From assembly GCA_947497185.1 (NCBI GenBank), contig CANMFL010000007.1:1-60280 (forward strand): a DNA stretch of 60,280 bases, in the 5' to 3' direction. Position 1 is the stretch's first letter, and every line of letters starts with the position of its first letter. Source of the stretch: an uncultured Paracoccaceae bacterium. Its GTDB lineage: Bacteria; Pseudomonadota; Alphaproteobacteria; Rhodobacterales; Rhodobacteraceae. Shown piece after piece: positions 1 through 7,608 of the stretch. A model generated the notes under the pieces. That model saw only the letters and a program-made list of their open reading frames with translations, ran no database searches and had not been told where the DNA came from. Made by a program: the position numbers and the translations under genes.

Positions 1-59
1 GAAAAAATGTTGGAGGAAATGCGATGAGCACCCTACCCTCGCCGGAACAAGAGTCGCGC
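1..59 (+). pseudogene. 3' tip of a second IS30-family copy
   Basis: The first 27 bases encode E-K-M-L-E-E-M-R-stop, which matches the C-terminus of the complete transposase downstream (E-K-M-S-E-E-M-R-stop). Similarity continues past the stop to about base 59, where both copies share the same right-end sequence (GGAACAAGAGTCGCGC) and then diverge. This is therefore the right end of another IS30 copy in the same orientation, cut by the window edge, so whether that copy is complete cannot be judged. It lies about 35 bp from the left end of the next copy. Confidence 0.8.
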
Positions 60-100
60 TTCACGTATCGCGCACACGGGCGCGCTACCTTGAAGTGCGG

Positions 101-135
101 CTCTTGTTAGAAAACAATAGGTTATCTAACAAGAG
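101..135 (+). repeat. Perfect 11-bp inverted repeat before the transposase
   Basis: CTCTTGTTAGA (101-111) and TCTAACAAGAG (125-135) are exact inverse complements separated by 13 bases. The left arm overlaps the terminal repeat of the element. The structure ends eight bases before the transposase start and includes the purine-rich ribosome binding region (AAGAGG). It could be part of the transposase binding site, or an RNA hairpin that lowers translation when an outside promoter reads in. Both roles are inference. Confidence 0.5.
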
Positions 136-143
136 GAATCGGT

Positions 144-1187
144 ATGGGCACGACATATAAGCAGTTGAGTATCACAGAAAGACGCAGAATAGAACGCTGG
201 AGACATGCGAAAGTCCCTGTGAATGGGATGGCGCGTGTTTGGGGGCGCTGTCGGTCGACTATCTTCCGCGAATTGAAGCGTAATCATTTCAGTGATGAAT
301 GCATGCCTAAATGTGACGGGTATTATGGCGCTACCGCACATTTGATGCAGGCTGGCCGGCGCGCTCGTGAGCGTAAACTGATCAAATATCCTGACCTGTG
401 CAAGCGCGTGGTCGAGTGCCTAAAAAATGGTTGGACGCCAGAGCAGATCGGTAATCGAATGATCCATGAAAATGCCGCTCAGCGCGTCTGTCAGGAAACG
501 ATTTACCGCTATACCTACTCTCGCGAAGGCATGCGAGATGATCTGTGGTGGTATCTGCCCACGCACAGAGTGGCGCGCCGCCCGCGACGCACCCGAAGAC
601 GCAGAGAACCTAAATTCCATCGCGATGTCAGTATCCTATTCCGCCCCCCCCTTTCGGGATATTGCTGCGCAATACCCTGCCGGGCAACGAACGATGTCGC
701 TCATCGACGCCAATTCGGACACTGGGAGGCTGACTTAATGGCTTTTAAACAGAAGCTTGGGCAAACCAACGTCACCTCATTGGTTGAACGCGTCAGTCGG
801 TTCACCGTGATCCTGCAGAACCCAAACAGATGCACCAAACCTGTGATGGGCAAGATCATGACAGCGATCAAAGATCTGCCTCTTACTGCGCGCAAATCCA
901 TCACTTTCGACCGCGGCACCGAATTTGTCAGCTGGCCTCACCTACAAGTGCAGATTGGGGCGCAGACTTGGTTTTGCGATCCGTCCTCTCCGTGGCAGAA
1001 AGGCACCGTCGAGAACACCAATCGCCGCGCCAGGCGTTGGCTACCGCGCAACCGCGACATCCGGCAAATGACAGCCCACGAGATCAAACAAATCTCTGAT
1101 CGTCTCAACAATACTCCTCGGAAATGTCTCGGATGGAAAACACCCGAGGAGGTTTTCCGAGAAAAAATGTCCGAAGAGATGCGATGA
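144..1187 (+). CDS. IS30-family transposase
   Basis: This 347-residue protein catalyses cut-and-paste or circle-mediated movement of its element. The N-terminal part (about 5-45) is a helix-turn-helix with the IS30-type stretch ending in R-E-L-K-R-N. The catalytic core carries the DDE triad at D197 (W-E-A-D), D256 (F-D-R-G-T-E-F) and E290 (V-E-N-T-N-R), with 33 residues between the second Asp and the Glu as the family requires. The C-terminus has the typical T-P-R-K-C-L-G-W motif. It appears intact. A stretch at about 168-184, just before the D-V-A-H-R-R segment, looks like an in-frame insertion beside a run of C residues in the DNA. An AAGAGG ribosome binding site precedes the ATG. Confidence 0.92.
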   Translation: MGTTYKQLSITERRRIERWRHAKVPVNGMARVWGRCRSTIFRELKRNHFSDECMPKCDGYYGATAHLMQAGRRARERKLIKYPDLCKRVVECLKNGWTPEQIGNRMIHENAAQRVCQETIYRYTYSREGMRDDLWWYLPTHRVARRPRRTRRRREPKFHRDVSILFRPPLSGYCCAIPCRATNDVAHRRQFGHWEADLMAFKQKLGQTNVTSLVERVSRFTVILQNPNRCTKPVMGKIMTAIKDLPLTARKSITFDRGTEFVSWPHLQVQIGAQTWFCDPSSPWQKGTVENTNRRARRWLPRNRDIRQMTAHEIKQISDRLNNTPRKCLGWKTPEEVFREKMSEEMR

Positions 1188-1219
1188 ACACCCTACCCTC
1201 GCCGGAACAAGAGTCGCGC

Positions 1220-1369
1220 ACACTCTCAGATCGCGACATGAAGGCGATTTGCGACCGTTTGAGTGGAACACCTAGAAAGTGCTTGGGATGGCGAACGCCG
1301 ACTGAGGCATTCGCCGAAGAGCTAAGAAAACTAGGAAAACTAGGAAAAAAATGTCGCAACCCAACTTAA
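1220..1369 (+). pseudogene. 3' remnant of another IS30-like transposase
   Basis: Immediately after the right end of the intact IS the reading frame encodes L-S-D-R-D-M-K-A-I-C-D-R-L, then T-P-R-K-C-L-G-W-R-T-P. This is the C-terminal signature of an IS30 transposase but differs from the intact one. No 5' part of this gene is present. The tail contains a short A/G-rich tandem repeat (K-L-G-K-L-G) before the stop at 1367-1369. It is a decayed transposase fragment, probably the site into which the complete element inserted. Confidence 0.75.
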
Positions 1370-1421
1370 GTTCACACCCCCAACGCGACGGTGTCTGGCG
1401 TCGGCCCTCCCTTGTGACTAT

Positions 1422-1958
1422 TCACTCATCTATTACATTCACGGTAGCCGTAATCTGACGGCCGGATACCGTGCCAAAATCGGGGTCCTGCGGGACGAAA
1501 AATTGCAATTCGATGGCGGCTGCATCTTGCGCCGCGGATCTCATCACAGCAGAGATGCCTTCTTGAACGATTGCATGTTCAACCTGGCATGCTTGACCAG
1601 AGGCTAATTCCGTCAGATTTGATCTCGTCTCGAAAGAAGCTGGGTTGGTCCCAATCGAATAGGCTGGCGAATCCGGCCTGTTTGCCAGTCGATATAACGC
1701 CGCGAGCCCTTGTTCTTGTAAGAAAGCGCAGGGAAATGTGACCGCCGTTTGTGTATCGTTCATGACGCTTACGACGGCAACGACACCGTCAAGCGACGAC
1801 GCTGTTCGAGGTTTGTTGATGTCGAAGGGCTGTCCTGCCTTGTTGAACGTGATATCCAGTTTCATCATTTCTTGCCCTTCTGCCGAAATCTGTGTGTCGA
1901 TCAACGGTGCAACGCACGCGCTGCATACAACGAGAATACCTATACTTCGATACCACAT
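1422..1958 (-). CDS. Small exported protein, candidate immunity protein
   Basis: I recognise no family for this 178-residue protein. The ATG at 1958 is preferred over upstream starts because a GGAAGGGCAGGA ribosome binding site precedes it and a hydrophobic signal follows at once (residues 5-18). A C-S-A-C sequence puts Cys15 where a lipoprotein cysteine could be, although the -3 position is atypical. The rest looks beta-rich (V-V-A-V-V-S-V and later L-Q-F-F-V) with two conserved-looking Cys. Its 5' end overlaps the metallopeptidase-like gene by 19 bases, so the two are probably translationally coupled. Its position last in an adaptor-effector operon and its export signal fit an immunity protein or peptidase inhibitor. 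That role is inference. Confidence 0.6.
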   Translation of the reverse strand: MWYRSIGILVVCSACVAPLIDTQISAEGQEMMKLDITFNKAGQPFDINKPRTASSLDGVVAVVSVMNDTQTAVTFPCAFLQEQGLAALYRLANRPDSPAYSIGTNPASFETRSNLTELASGQACQVEHAIVQEGISAVMRSAAQDAAAIELQFFVPQDPDFGTVSGRQITATVNVIDE

Positions 1959-2740
1959 TTTATTCCTGCCCTTCCAAGAGACCTGCGTAGCAAAGCCTGC
2001 GCTTCGATTGCGATGCACCAAAAGTGCTGCTCAATAACCTTAGTCGTTCCAACGGATGTCATAATCGTTCCCGTTCCAGGCGGAGACCCATTGGGCTGAC
2101 GCTCTACAGCAAATTCGGTTGAACCATCAGGCGAATGATAAAACGCATGTGTAATGCCTACGTCAGAGACGTATTCATCTGGTAGTCCAAACGTGTGCCC
2201 AAATTCATGCGCCATCGTCCAAGCCGTTGAGTCTGGTGTGATTTGAATCTTGAGGTCACGCGCATTTGCATGACCCGAGAACACTTCAAAGGTTCTATGA
2301 AAGTCAGCGGCGTCTTTCTTTACTTGAAATTCGATAGGATACTTTTTCGTTCCGCATTCCGGATCTTCTATAACCAACTTGGCTTTACTGTTCCAATAAC
2401 TTCCGACGTGTTTTTCTAGCTTGTCCCAGAGTCCATCCACCACTGCAGCTTCGAAACCATTCCGGTTGATCGCAAAACGCATCTCGACTCGAATGATCCC
2501 AGTAGCAAGAGCGCAGTACAGTTTGTATTTTACCGATGACCCTAGAAATTCTTTCTTCGTCGTCGCGCTTGTCCCCAGCTCATAGTATTTTGGCGGATTG
2601 GATGTATTGATTTCGAGAGCAAAATCCTTGCACCAACAACATTCGCCCGTCGAAGTTGTTGTCGTTCCTACGACACCCGCAGCACGTGGACCCGCTGTCG
2701 AACCAGACTTTAAAGATTCTTCACATGACATTGGCAGCAT
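1940..2740 (-). CDS. Zinc metallopeptidase-like putative T6SS effector
   Basis: This 266-residue protein carries H178-E179-F-G-H182-T-F-G185-L-P-D188, an HExxHxxGxxD zinc site, followed by a Met-turn-like T-I-M-T-S-V-G around M227. Together these are the marks of metzincin-type peptidases. The first 30 residues are rich in Gly, Thr and Ser, then comes E-C-C-W-C. There are eight Cys in all (6, 34, 35, 37, 76, 129, 242, 262), which suits an oxidising compartment. No signal peptide is visible, so it must leave the cell another way. The upstream gene encodes a DUF4123 adaptor and overlaps it by 20 bases; the downstream gene encodes an exported protein. The context points to a type VI secretion cargo toxin. 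The target is unknown. Confidence 0.7.
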   Translation of the reverse strand: MLPMSCEESLKSGSTAGPRAAGVVGTTTTSTGECCWCKDFALEINTSNPPKYYELGTSATTKKEFLGSSVKYKLYCALATGIIRVEMRFAINRNGFEAAVVDGLWDKLEKHVGSYWNSKAKLVIEDPECGTKKYPIEFQVKKDAADFHRTFEVFSGHANARDLKIQITPDSTAWTMAHEFGHTFGLPDEYVSDVGITHAFYHSPDGSTEFAVERQPNGSPPGTGTIMTSVGTTKVIEQHFWCIAIEAQALLRRSLGRAGIKCGIEV

Positions 2741-4208
2741 TCAACCTTTGAATTTTATGAGCGCGTTCCCTGCCGTAGGCAGACATCGCTAATAGCCGAT
2801 CGTCTGGCGTAAGGCTCGTATCATTTAGATGTTCAGCAACCCAAGGATAAAGGGGATCGACGTAAAACCCAACGCCGAGTAAAACCCCAAAAGAGAACAA
2901 TATCGCGACATGCCATTCTTGATCATAATCAAAATGACGCGCCGTCTCTTCAGATTGCGACCAAAGTGCATCGAACCCACCATTGCCCATATATTTTAGA
3001 CGCTCGGGATATGTGTTTTGCAAAAGATGGTAGCAATATCTTTTGTTCAGGCTTTGAAGGTCAACGTCTTCCAGTGCCCGTAACATTTCGCCCATTCTCT
3101 TGAACAGGATACTTTGGTTGTCTCCATGACACATCTCAAAAAATCGCGACGCTTCTTTATGTAAACGGTCAACTTTATAGGCGGGGTCTAATCTCTCCGT
3201 ATTCTCCATAATGCGCGAGAGTGGGGCCAATGACATGTCCTGATCAAACCACGACCCTAGACATTGCATTACCACGCCGATGTACGCGATGTCGTTGTAA
3301 GATGTGATGTCGCGTTTTTCCGCAATCTTAAGCGCATGAGAAACAAATGCACTCGCATTTTCTGGACCTAACGCACGGAATCTCTTTGGTGCCAGGTCAG
3401 TCAAATATTTATACAACTCATACCGACGCTTCGCGTGCTGCGCCTTGAACAACATCTGTTCAAGTTTATCGTCCATCTTGATCGCTGGGCAGTTTTTTGA
3501 GCGGTTTTTAGGCATATATACCGTCAAGCCATGGGTCGCATCGCACAAACCCATGCTATGGAAAAAGACGGATTTGGATGACATAAACGCAGTACTCGCA
3601 TCGCCCCCCGAAAGTACCAATGCCCGAAATGCAATCGCGTCCCAAAATCTCAAATAAACGGAAATACCATTTTGCATTTTAATGTTGGTGAACTTGCGTA
3701 GATGTTGCCAAACATCCTTTAGTGTACCTCGGGATCTGAAAAAAATCAGAGGGGCCTTTCCCCAAAGACACCACTGCGCATCGCCGGAAAGAAAAAGCTG
3801 ACGGGCAAATGCATTCCCGTCTTGCAGTTCGATCAACCAAGGAGCTACATCTGCAAGTTCGTCAAAAGCGTCACCAGTAAAAAGGCAACGATATGGCAAA
3901 TCAGATGCCTCAATTAACTGTACGGCGTTAGTGATCTTGGCGGCATCAACCAAGATGTAACATTTCAAGTGAGGAACAAACTCCGGCGGAAATCTGCCTA
4001 ACGCAAGCTCGTCGTCTGACGGCGCAGGTTGGCCTAAAAGAGCCTCACGCAATTCCGTCGGTACGGTTAGCGTATTTACAGATTTCTCATCTTCCTTGAG
4101 CGGCTCAATTTTTGAGACGAAGTCGACGTCCACATTGGCCGAGCCAAGTTCACCTGTCAGATTGTAAGTAGAACTTTCAGAATACACTTCGTCGACCACT
4201 GCAATCAC
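2721..4208 (-). CDS. DUF4123 protein, T6SS effector adaptor
   Basis: The N-terminal third (about 83-200) matches the DUF4123 pattern: C-Y-I-L-V-D-A-A, then P-Y-R-C-L-F-T-G, P-W-L-I-E-L, F-F-R-S-R-G-T-L, and L-R-F-W-D. DUF4123 proteins (Tap-1/TEC family) load cargo effectors onto the VgrG spike of type VI secretion systems. At 495 residues this protein is longer than minimal adaptors. Its C-terminal part ends with F-G-V-L-L-G-V-G-F-Y-V-D-P-L-Y-P-W, a segment often seen in such proteins. The start is GTG with no clear ribosome binding site, so it is uncertain. No vgrG, hcp or other secretion gene is in this window, so the module is an orphan here. The operon looks more AT-rich than the flanking catabolic genes. 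Confidence 0.75.
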   Translation of the reverse strand: MIAVVDEVYSESSTYNLTGELGSANVDVDFVSKIEPLKEDEKSVNTLTVPTELREALLGQPAPSDDELALGRFPPEFVPHLKCYILVDAAKITNAVQLIEASDLPYRCLFTGDAFDELADVAPWLIELQDGNAFARQLFLSGDAQWCLWGKAPLIFFRSRGTLKDVWQHLRKFTNIKMQNGISVYLRFWDAIAFRALVLSGGDASTAFMSSKSVFFHSMGLCDATHGLTVYMPKNRSKNCPAIKMDDKLEQMLFKAQHAKRRYELYKYLTDLAPKRFRALGPENASAFVSHALKIAEKRDITSYNDIAYIGVVMQCLGSWFDQDMSLAPLSRIMENTERLDPAYKVDRLHKEASRFFEMCHGDNQSILFKRMGEMLRALEDVDLQSLNKRYCYHLLQNTYPERLKYMGNGGFDALWSQSEETARHFDYDQEWHVAILFSFGVLLGVGFYVDPLYPWVAEHLNDTSLTPDDRLLAMSAYGRERAHKIQRLNAANVM

Positions 4209-4210
4209 TA

Positions 4211-4230
4211 TTTAAGAAACAATTCTTAAA
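4211..4230. repeat. Perfect 8-bp palindrome at the DUF4123 start
   Basis: TTTAAGAA (4211-4218) and TTCTTAAA (4223-4230) are exact inverse complements with a four-base spacer, placed two bases upstream of the GTG start of the DUF4123 gene. The region that should hold the ribosome binding site lies inside it. It may be an operator, or an RNA hairpin limiting translation. Nothing else is recognisable in the rest of the 4231-4395 spacer. Confidence 0.45.
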
Positions 4231-4395
4231 ACCTTAACGTCATTTGAAGTTAACGCAAGGTTCTATTGTTAACCCACATCAGGCCACAGTTGCTTATCGC
4301 TTTGCGGCGGAAAAATTCATTCTGAAACCAATCCACAAGGTGCGGGAACCGGACACCTAGGCAAAAACCTTCTTAAGCCTGCGCAAACGACAAAA

Positions 4396-4419
4396 CGGGC
4401 GGCGAATTCATGCCGCCCG
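4396..4419 (-). terminator. Rho-independent terminator of the sugar ABC operon
   Basis: CGGGCGGC (4396-4403) and GCCGCCCG (4412-4419) form a perfect 8-bp GC stem with an 8-base loop. Read on the minus strand the stem is followed by TTTTGTC. It lies about 40 bases after the stop of the ribose-type binding protein, so it ends the long minus-strand operon beginning at 12146. Confidence 0.8.
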
Positions 4420-4457
4420 CCTCGACTTGAGTTACCTCATTAGCACATCGTCAATGC

Positions 4458-5585
4458 TTACTCGGCGCCCCACGCCTGTGGGTAATCGGCCATGTCTTCG
4501 CACCCACACATTGCATAGTGCAGTGGTGGCATTGCTGGATTCACAAAGTCGGCCAGATTGGCTTGTGTGATGGTTGGCTGTGGCAGAACCCATTCTGGTG
4601 CGGGTACTGCTTCACCGTCGATGACACGCGCCGCAGCGATTACAGCTGTGCGCCACTGGTATGTCGGATAGGTTGGCGCGATCGCGGTCATGCCTTCGTC
4701 CTGCCATTTGCGCAGAAAGTCTTGCTGATCTTCGCCAACAAATACCGGAATATCGAAGCCTGAATCTTCAAACGCTTCGATTGCAGCGACAGCTGTCGCA
4801 CCCGCATCCATCCAGACTGCATCAATCTGACCGCGCATCAGGTAATCTTCGACGATGGATTTTGTTTTGGCGTTGTCGCCATCAGTGAATTCCACGCCGA
4901 CGACGTTCATGCCCGCTTCTTCCAAGACGCGCGCGCCGCCAGAATAACGGGTTTCGAGCACATCAACGCCAGGCAGAATGCGCAACATCAAAACATTCGC
5001 GCCTTCGTCAACGTTGTCGGTGATGAACTGCGCGCCTTGAATGCCAAAGCCGTAGCCGCCGACAGGATGCACGAATGTCACTGGACATGACGTGTTCACC
5101 CCACGGTCAAACACGATAACTGGCATCGCTTCGCACGCCTGCTCGACTGCGGGTGTCAACGCTGCGGTTGTGTTCGGTGAAACGATCATGACGTCGCAAT
5201 TGCCACCTGCTAACAGATCGTTGATGTCTGCAATCTGCTTGTCGTCGGAGCCTTCTGCGTCGACGTGAATGAACTCGCCAATGGACTCGTGCATTTTCAG
5301 TTCTTCGAGCATGTTGGTGTATCCGACAACGCGCCAAGGGTTGTTTACACCTGCGTTGGAAAAACAAACTGTGGCGGGTGTGTCCGCAGAAAGACCTGCG
5401 TTTTCAACCATGCTGTCACCGATGTACTGCACCCAAGGCTGATCAGCAGGGCCGTTCGGTGTCGCGGCAAGTTGTGACAGTTGTTTGTCGAATTCAGCGG
5501 GGTCATTAAAGTTCTGCGCATACGCAGGCGCAAGGCCAAGTGCGAGAACCGTCGAGGCGCTTATCATTAAGTTTGCGTATTTCAT
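4458..5585 (-). CDS. Ribose-type ABC sugar-binding protein
   Basis: This 375-residue periplasmic protein of the RbsB/Peripla_BP_4 family delivers a sugar to the permeases encoded just upstream. It has a Sec signal peptide ending A-Y-A-Q (cleavage near residue 23). The domain pattern includes V-C-F-S-N-A-G-V-N-N-P-W-R, D-V-M-I-V-S-P-N-T, and P-V-I-V-F-D-R-G-V, and later G-E-D-Q-Q. GGGAGGATACC precedes the ATG. It is the last gene of the operon, 53 bases after a permease stop, whereas binding proteins of this class often come first. Two C-terminal Cys (C-G-C) could form a disulfide. The ligand is unknown. Confidence 0.9.
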   Translation of the reverse strand: MKYANLMISASTVLALGLAPAYAQNFNDPAEFDKQLSQLAATPNGPADQPWVQYIGDSMVENAGLSADTPATVCFSNAGVNNPWRVVGYTNMLEELKMHESIGEFIHVDAEGSDDKQIADINDLLAGGNCDVMIVSPNTTAALTPAVEQACEAMPVIVFDRGVNTSCPVTFVHPVGGYGFGIQGAQFITDNVDEGANVLMLRILPGVDVLETRYSGGARVLEEAGMNVVGVEFTDGDNAKTKSIVEDYLMRGQIDAVWMDAGATAVAAIEAFEDSGFDIPVFVGEDQQDFLRKWQDEGMTAIAPTYPTYQWRTAVIAAARVIDGEAVPAPEWVLPQPTITQANLADFVNPAMPPLHYAMCGCEDMADYPQAWGAE

Positions 5586-5638
5586 GTGGTATCCTCCCTA
5601 TGGATCTAGTCGTTCTTGCGAAAATTGACTGGCGCAAG

Positions 5639-6625
5639 TCAGTTTCCCGTCCGTTCTCTTCTGTGCATGGCCATCGCAACTGCTGCGATCAAAATCAGAC
5701 CTTGCACCACTTGCCGCACGGGTTGCGGCAAACCGAGGAAGTTCAAAAGTGTAAAGATGGCGGTCAAAGCAAGTGCGCCGCCGATGGCTGCGGGCACTGA
5801 TCCACGACCTCCCAAAAGTTGCGCGCCGCCAAGGACCGCGGCGGTGATCGCTTGTAGCTCATAACCGGTTCCAACATCGGTCGAGACACCAGCAAATCCA
5901 CCAAGCAAAATACCGGCAACGGCAGCTGAAAAGCCGCTCATCATAAAGGCGGTAATGCGAACACGGTTCACAGGCACGCCGCCCAATCGCGCAGCAAGCG
6001 GGTTGTCCCCAATGGCGTGCAGCAGACGACCGTAATTTGTGCGATGCATTGCCCACGCGAGCAGCCCACCGACGATGACCAGTACGATCACGGATATCGG
6101 TATAAAGCGCACCAGTGGCACGTCGCGAATTAATTCGCGGCCGAAAAACCGGAAGGTGTCTGGTAGATAACCGCGCGGTGCGCCTCCTGACCACATAAAT
6201 GACAAGCCAGTCAGCGTAATCATCATCCCCAGCGTTGCGATCAATGATGGCACACGCAGAAAACAGACGACCAGTCCATTTATCGCGCCGACGCCAACAC
6301 CCATGGCGAGCATCAACGGAATGACCCAATAGGTCGCCGCAGGGTCGTTGTTGGTCAGCATTGAGGCGCCAATCACCACAAGGCTGATCAGCGACCCGAC
6401 AGACAAATCGAATCCGCCGGACACGATCACATAGACTTGGCCCGCCGCCAAAATGGCAAGTGGTGCGGCCCGTTTTAAGAAGTTCATATAGCCCGTGGGC
6501 GCGGCAAAGCTGGGGTTCATGACGATAATCGCGATCAGCAGAACAAGCAGCAAACCCCAAACCGGATTGAATGCAAATTTCTTGCGACGATCACGCGGAG
6601 GCGTTGAAACAACGGTGTCAGTCAT
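5639..6625 (-). CDS. Ribose-type ABC permease
   Basis: This 328-residue, highly hydrophobic protein of the BPD_transp_2 (RbsC) family forms one half of the membrane channel. It contains the family segments S-G-G-F-D-L-S-V-G-S-L near residue 70 and G-D-N-P-L-A-A-R-L-G-G, the cytoplasmic loop that contacts the ATPase. About eight to ten membrane spans are visible. Its ATG overlaps the stop of the neighbouring permease gene by four bases, so the two are translationally coupled. With the paralogue upstream it probably makes a heterodimeric channel. Confidence 0.9.
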   Translation of the reverse strand: MTDTVVSTPPRDRRKKFAFNPVWGLLLVLLIAIIVMNPSFAAPTGYMNFLKRAAPLAILAAGQVYVIVSGGFDLSVGSLISLVVIGASMLTNNDPAATYWVIPLMLAMGVGVGAINGLVVCFLRVPSLIATLGMMITLTGLSFMWSGGAPRGYLPDTFRFFGRELIRDVPLVRFIPISVIVLVIVGGLLAWAMHRTNYGRLLHAIGDNPLAARLGGVPVNRVRITAFMMSGFSAAVAGILLGGFAGVSTDVGTGYELQAITAAVLGGAQLLGGRGSVPAAIGGALALTAIFTLLNFLGLPQPVRQVVQGLILIAAVAMAMHRRERTGN

Positions 6626-7608
6626 GCCGCAATCCTTTTTGAACGAAGCGCATAAAATGCGACGGCTGCGACGATGATGATGCCGCGCATCACTTGTTTG
6701 GCGAAACTGTCGACGCCCGCGATATTGAAAATTGAATCGATCAATGAGAAGATCATCATCCCCGCCATCGTGCCCCAGATCCCACCGCGACCCCCTGCAA
6801 GAACGGTGCCTCCGATGACGACAACTGCGATGCTTTCAAGATCATAAACCCCGTCTGACCCGATCCAAGGTGCGCCAGAGCGTAAGCGGCTCGCCAGATA
6901 AAGACCCGCAATGGTGGCGCAGAGCGAACAAATCACATGCGCCCAAATCACCACGCGTGTGGTTTTTATTCCGGCGACGTGGGCCGCGTCTTCGTTGCCT
7001 CCAACTGCGTAAATATCTGACCCGAGTTTGGTAAACCGCAAAACGACCCACGCCAGCAGTGCGAGGAGCAACAGGAAAACCAATGCCACTGGCACGCCCA
7101 ACATTTCCCCGTAGGCAAAGATTTGAAATTCAGGCGGAACAGAACCAGCAAAGTTTGACACAAAGGCCGACAAGCACCCTTGAATGATAAGGCTGGTGCC
7201 CAATGTCGCGATGAGCGGGTTCACCTTAAGTTTGGTGATGATGAGACCGTTTGTGACCCCGACCATGCACCCGACAGCCAAGGCCACCACCACAGCAGGC
7301 AAAATCATCGACGGTGCGCCGTCCATAACCACCGAGGCCAGAACTGACGTTGCCGAGATCAGGCTTGCGACGCTCAAATCAATCGAGGCCACTAAAATAA
7401 CAAAGGTTTGACCGATCGCGGTGATCCCAAGTGCGATCGAGCGGCCCAAAATGGCAATGAAATTGGCCAATGACAAATACTGCGCTTGGCCCGATGCGAT
7501 GACCGCCACGATGTAGATCGCAAATGCTGTGGCCAACAGGATCAGTGGCGCACGCTTTTCGAACTGGAACCCGGTTTTTGCGGGGCGCTTTTCGGTCGGA
7601 TCACTCAT
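6622..7608 (-). CDS. Ribose-type ABC permease, second subunit
   Basis: This is a second RbsC-family permease, also 328 residues but clearly diverged from its neighbour. It has V-A-S-I-D-L-S-V-A-S-L-I in the first half and G-G-N-E-D-A-A-H-V-A-G-I as the ATPase-contact loop. Its ends overlap both the upstream ATPase gene (stop at 7605) and the downstream permease (ATG at 6625) by four bases. Two different permeases with one fused ATPase is a common arrangement for CUT2 sugar importers in alphaproteobacteria. Confidence 0.9.
   Translation of the reverse strand: MSDPTEKRPAKTGFQFEKRAPLILLATAFAIYIVAVIASGQAQYLSLANFIAILGRSIALGITAIGQTFVILVASIDLSVASLISATSVLASVVMDGAPSMILPAVVVALAVGCMVGVTNGLIITKLKVNPLIATLGTSLIIQGCLSAFVSNFAGSVPPEFQIFAYGEMLGVPVALVFLLLLALLAWVVLRFTKLGSDIYAVGGNEDAAHVAGIKTTRVVIWAHVICSLCATIAGLYLASRLRSGAPWIGSDGVYDLESIAVVVIGGTVLAGGRGGIWGTMAGMMIFSLIDSIFNIAGVDSFAKQVMRGIIIVAAVAFYALRSKRIAA

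Larger units (their letters stand above)
95..1219 (+). mobile_element. IS30-family insertion sequence
   Basis: The element is bounded by imperfect terminal inverted repeats. The left end GTGCGGCTCTTGTT (95-108) matches the reverse complement of the right end (about 1206-1219) at 12 of 14 positions. The right boundary is independently supported because the copy at 1-59 diverges at the same point. Its length of about 1.1 kb and single transposase gene fit the IS30 family. I see no convincing 2-3 bp target duplication. The right end abuts a remnant of a different IS30-like transposase, so the element probably landed in or next to an older IS. Confidence 0.75.

Noticed and set aside
95..1219. Target-site duplication flanking the IS30 element
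   Set aside because: The bases on the two sides do not match over 2-3 positions, so none can be claimed.
1320..1350. Short A/G-rich tandem repeat in the IS30 remnant
   Set aside because: Only about two units of nine bases; simple slippage in a decayed gene explains it.
1749..2099. Plus-strand open frame opposite the exported protein and metallopeptidase genes
   Set aside because: It spans two minus-strand genes with better starts, ribosome binding sites and recognisable features; it has no domain.
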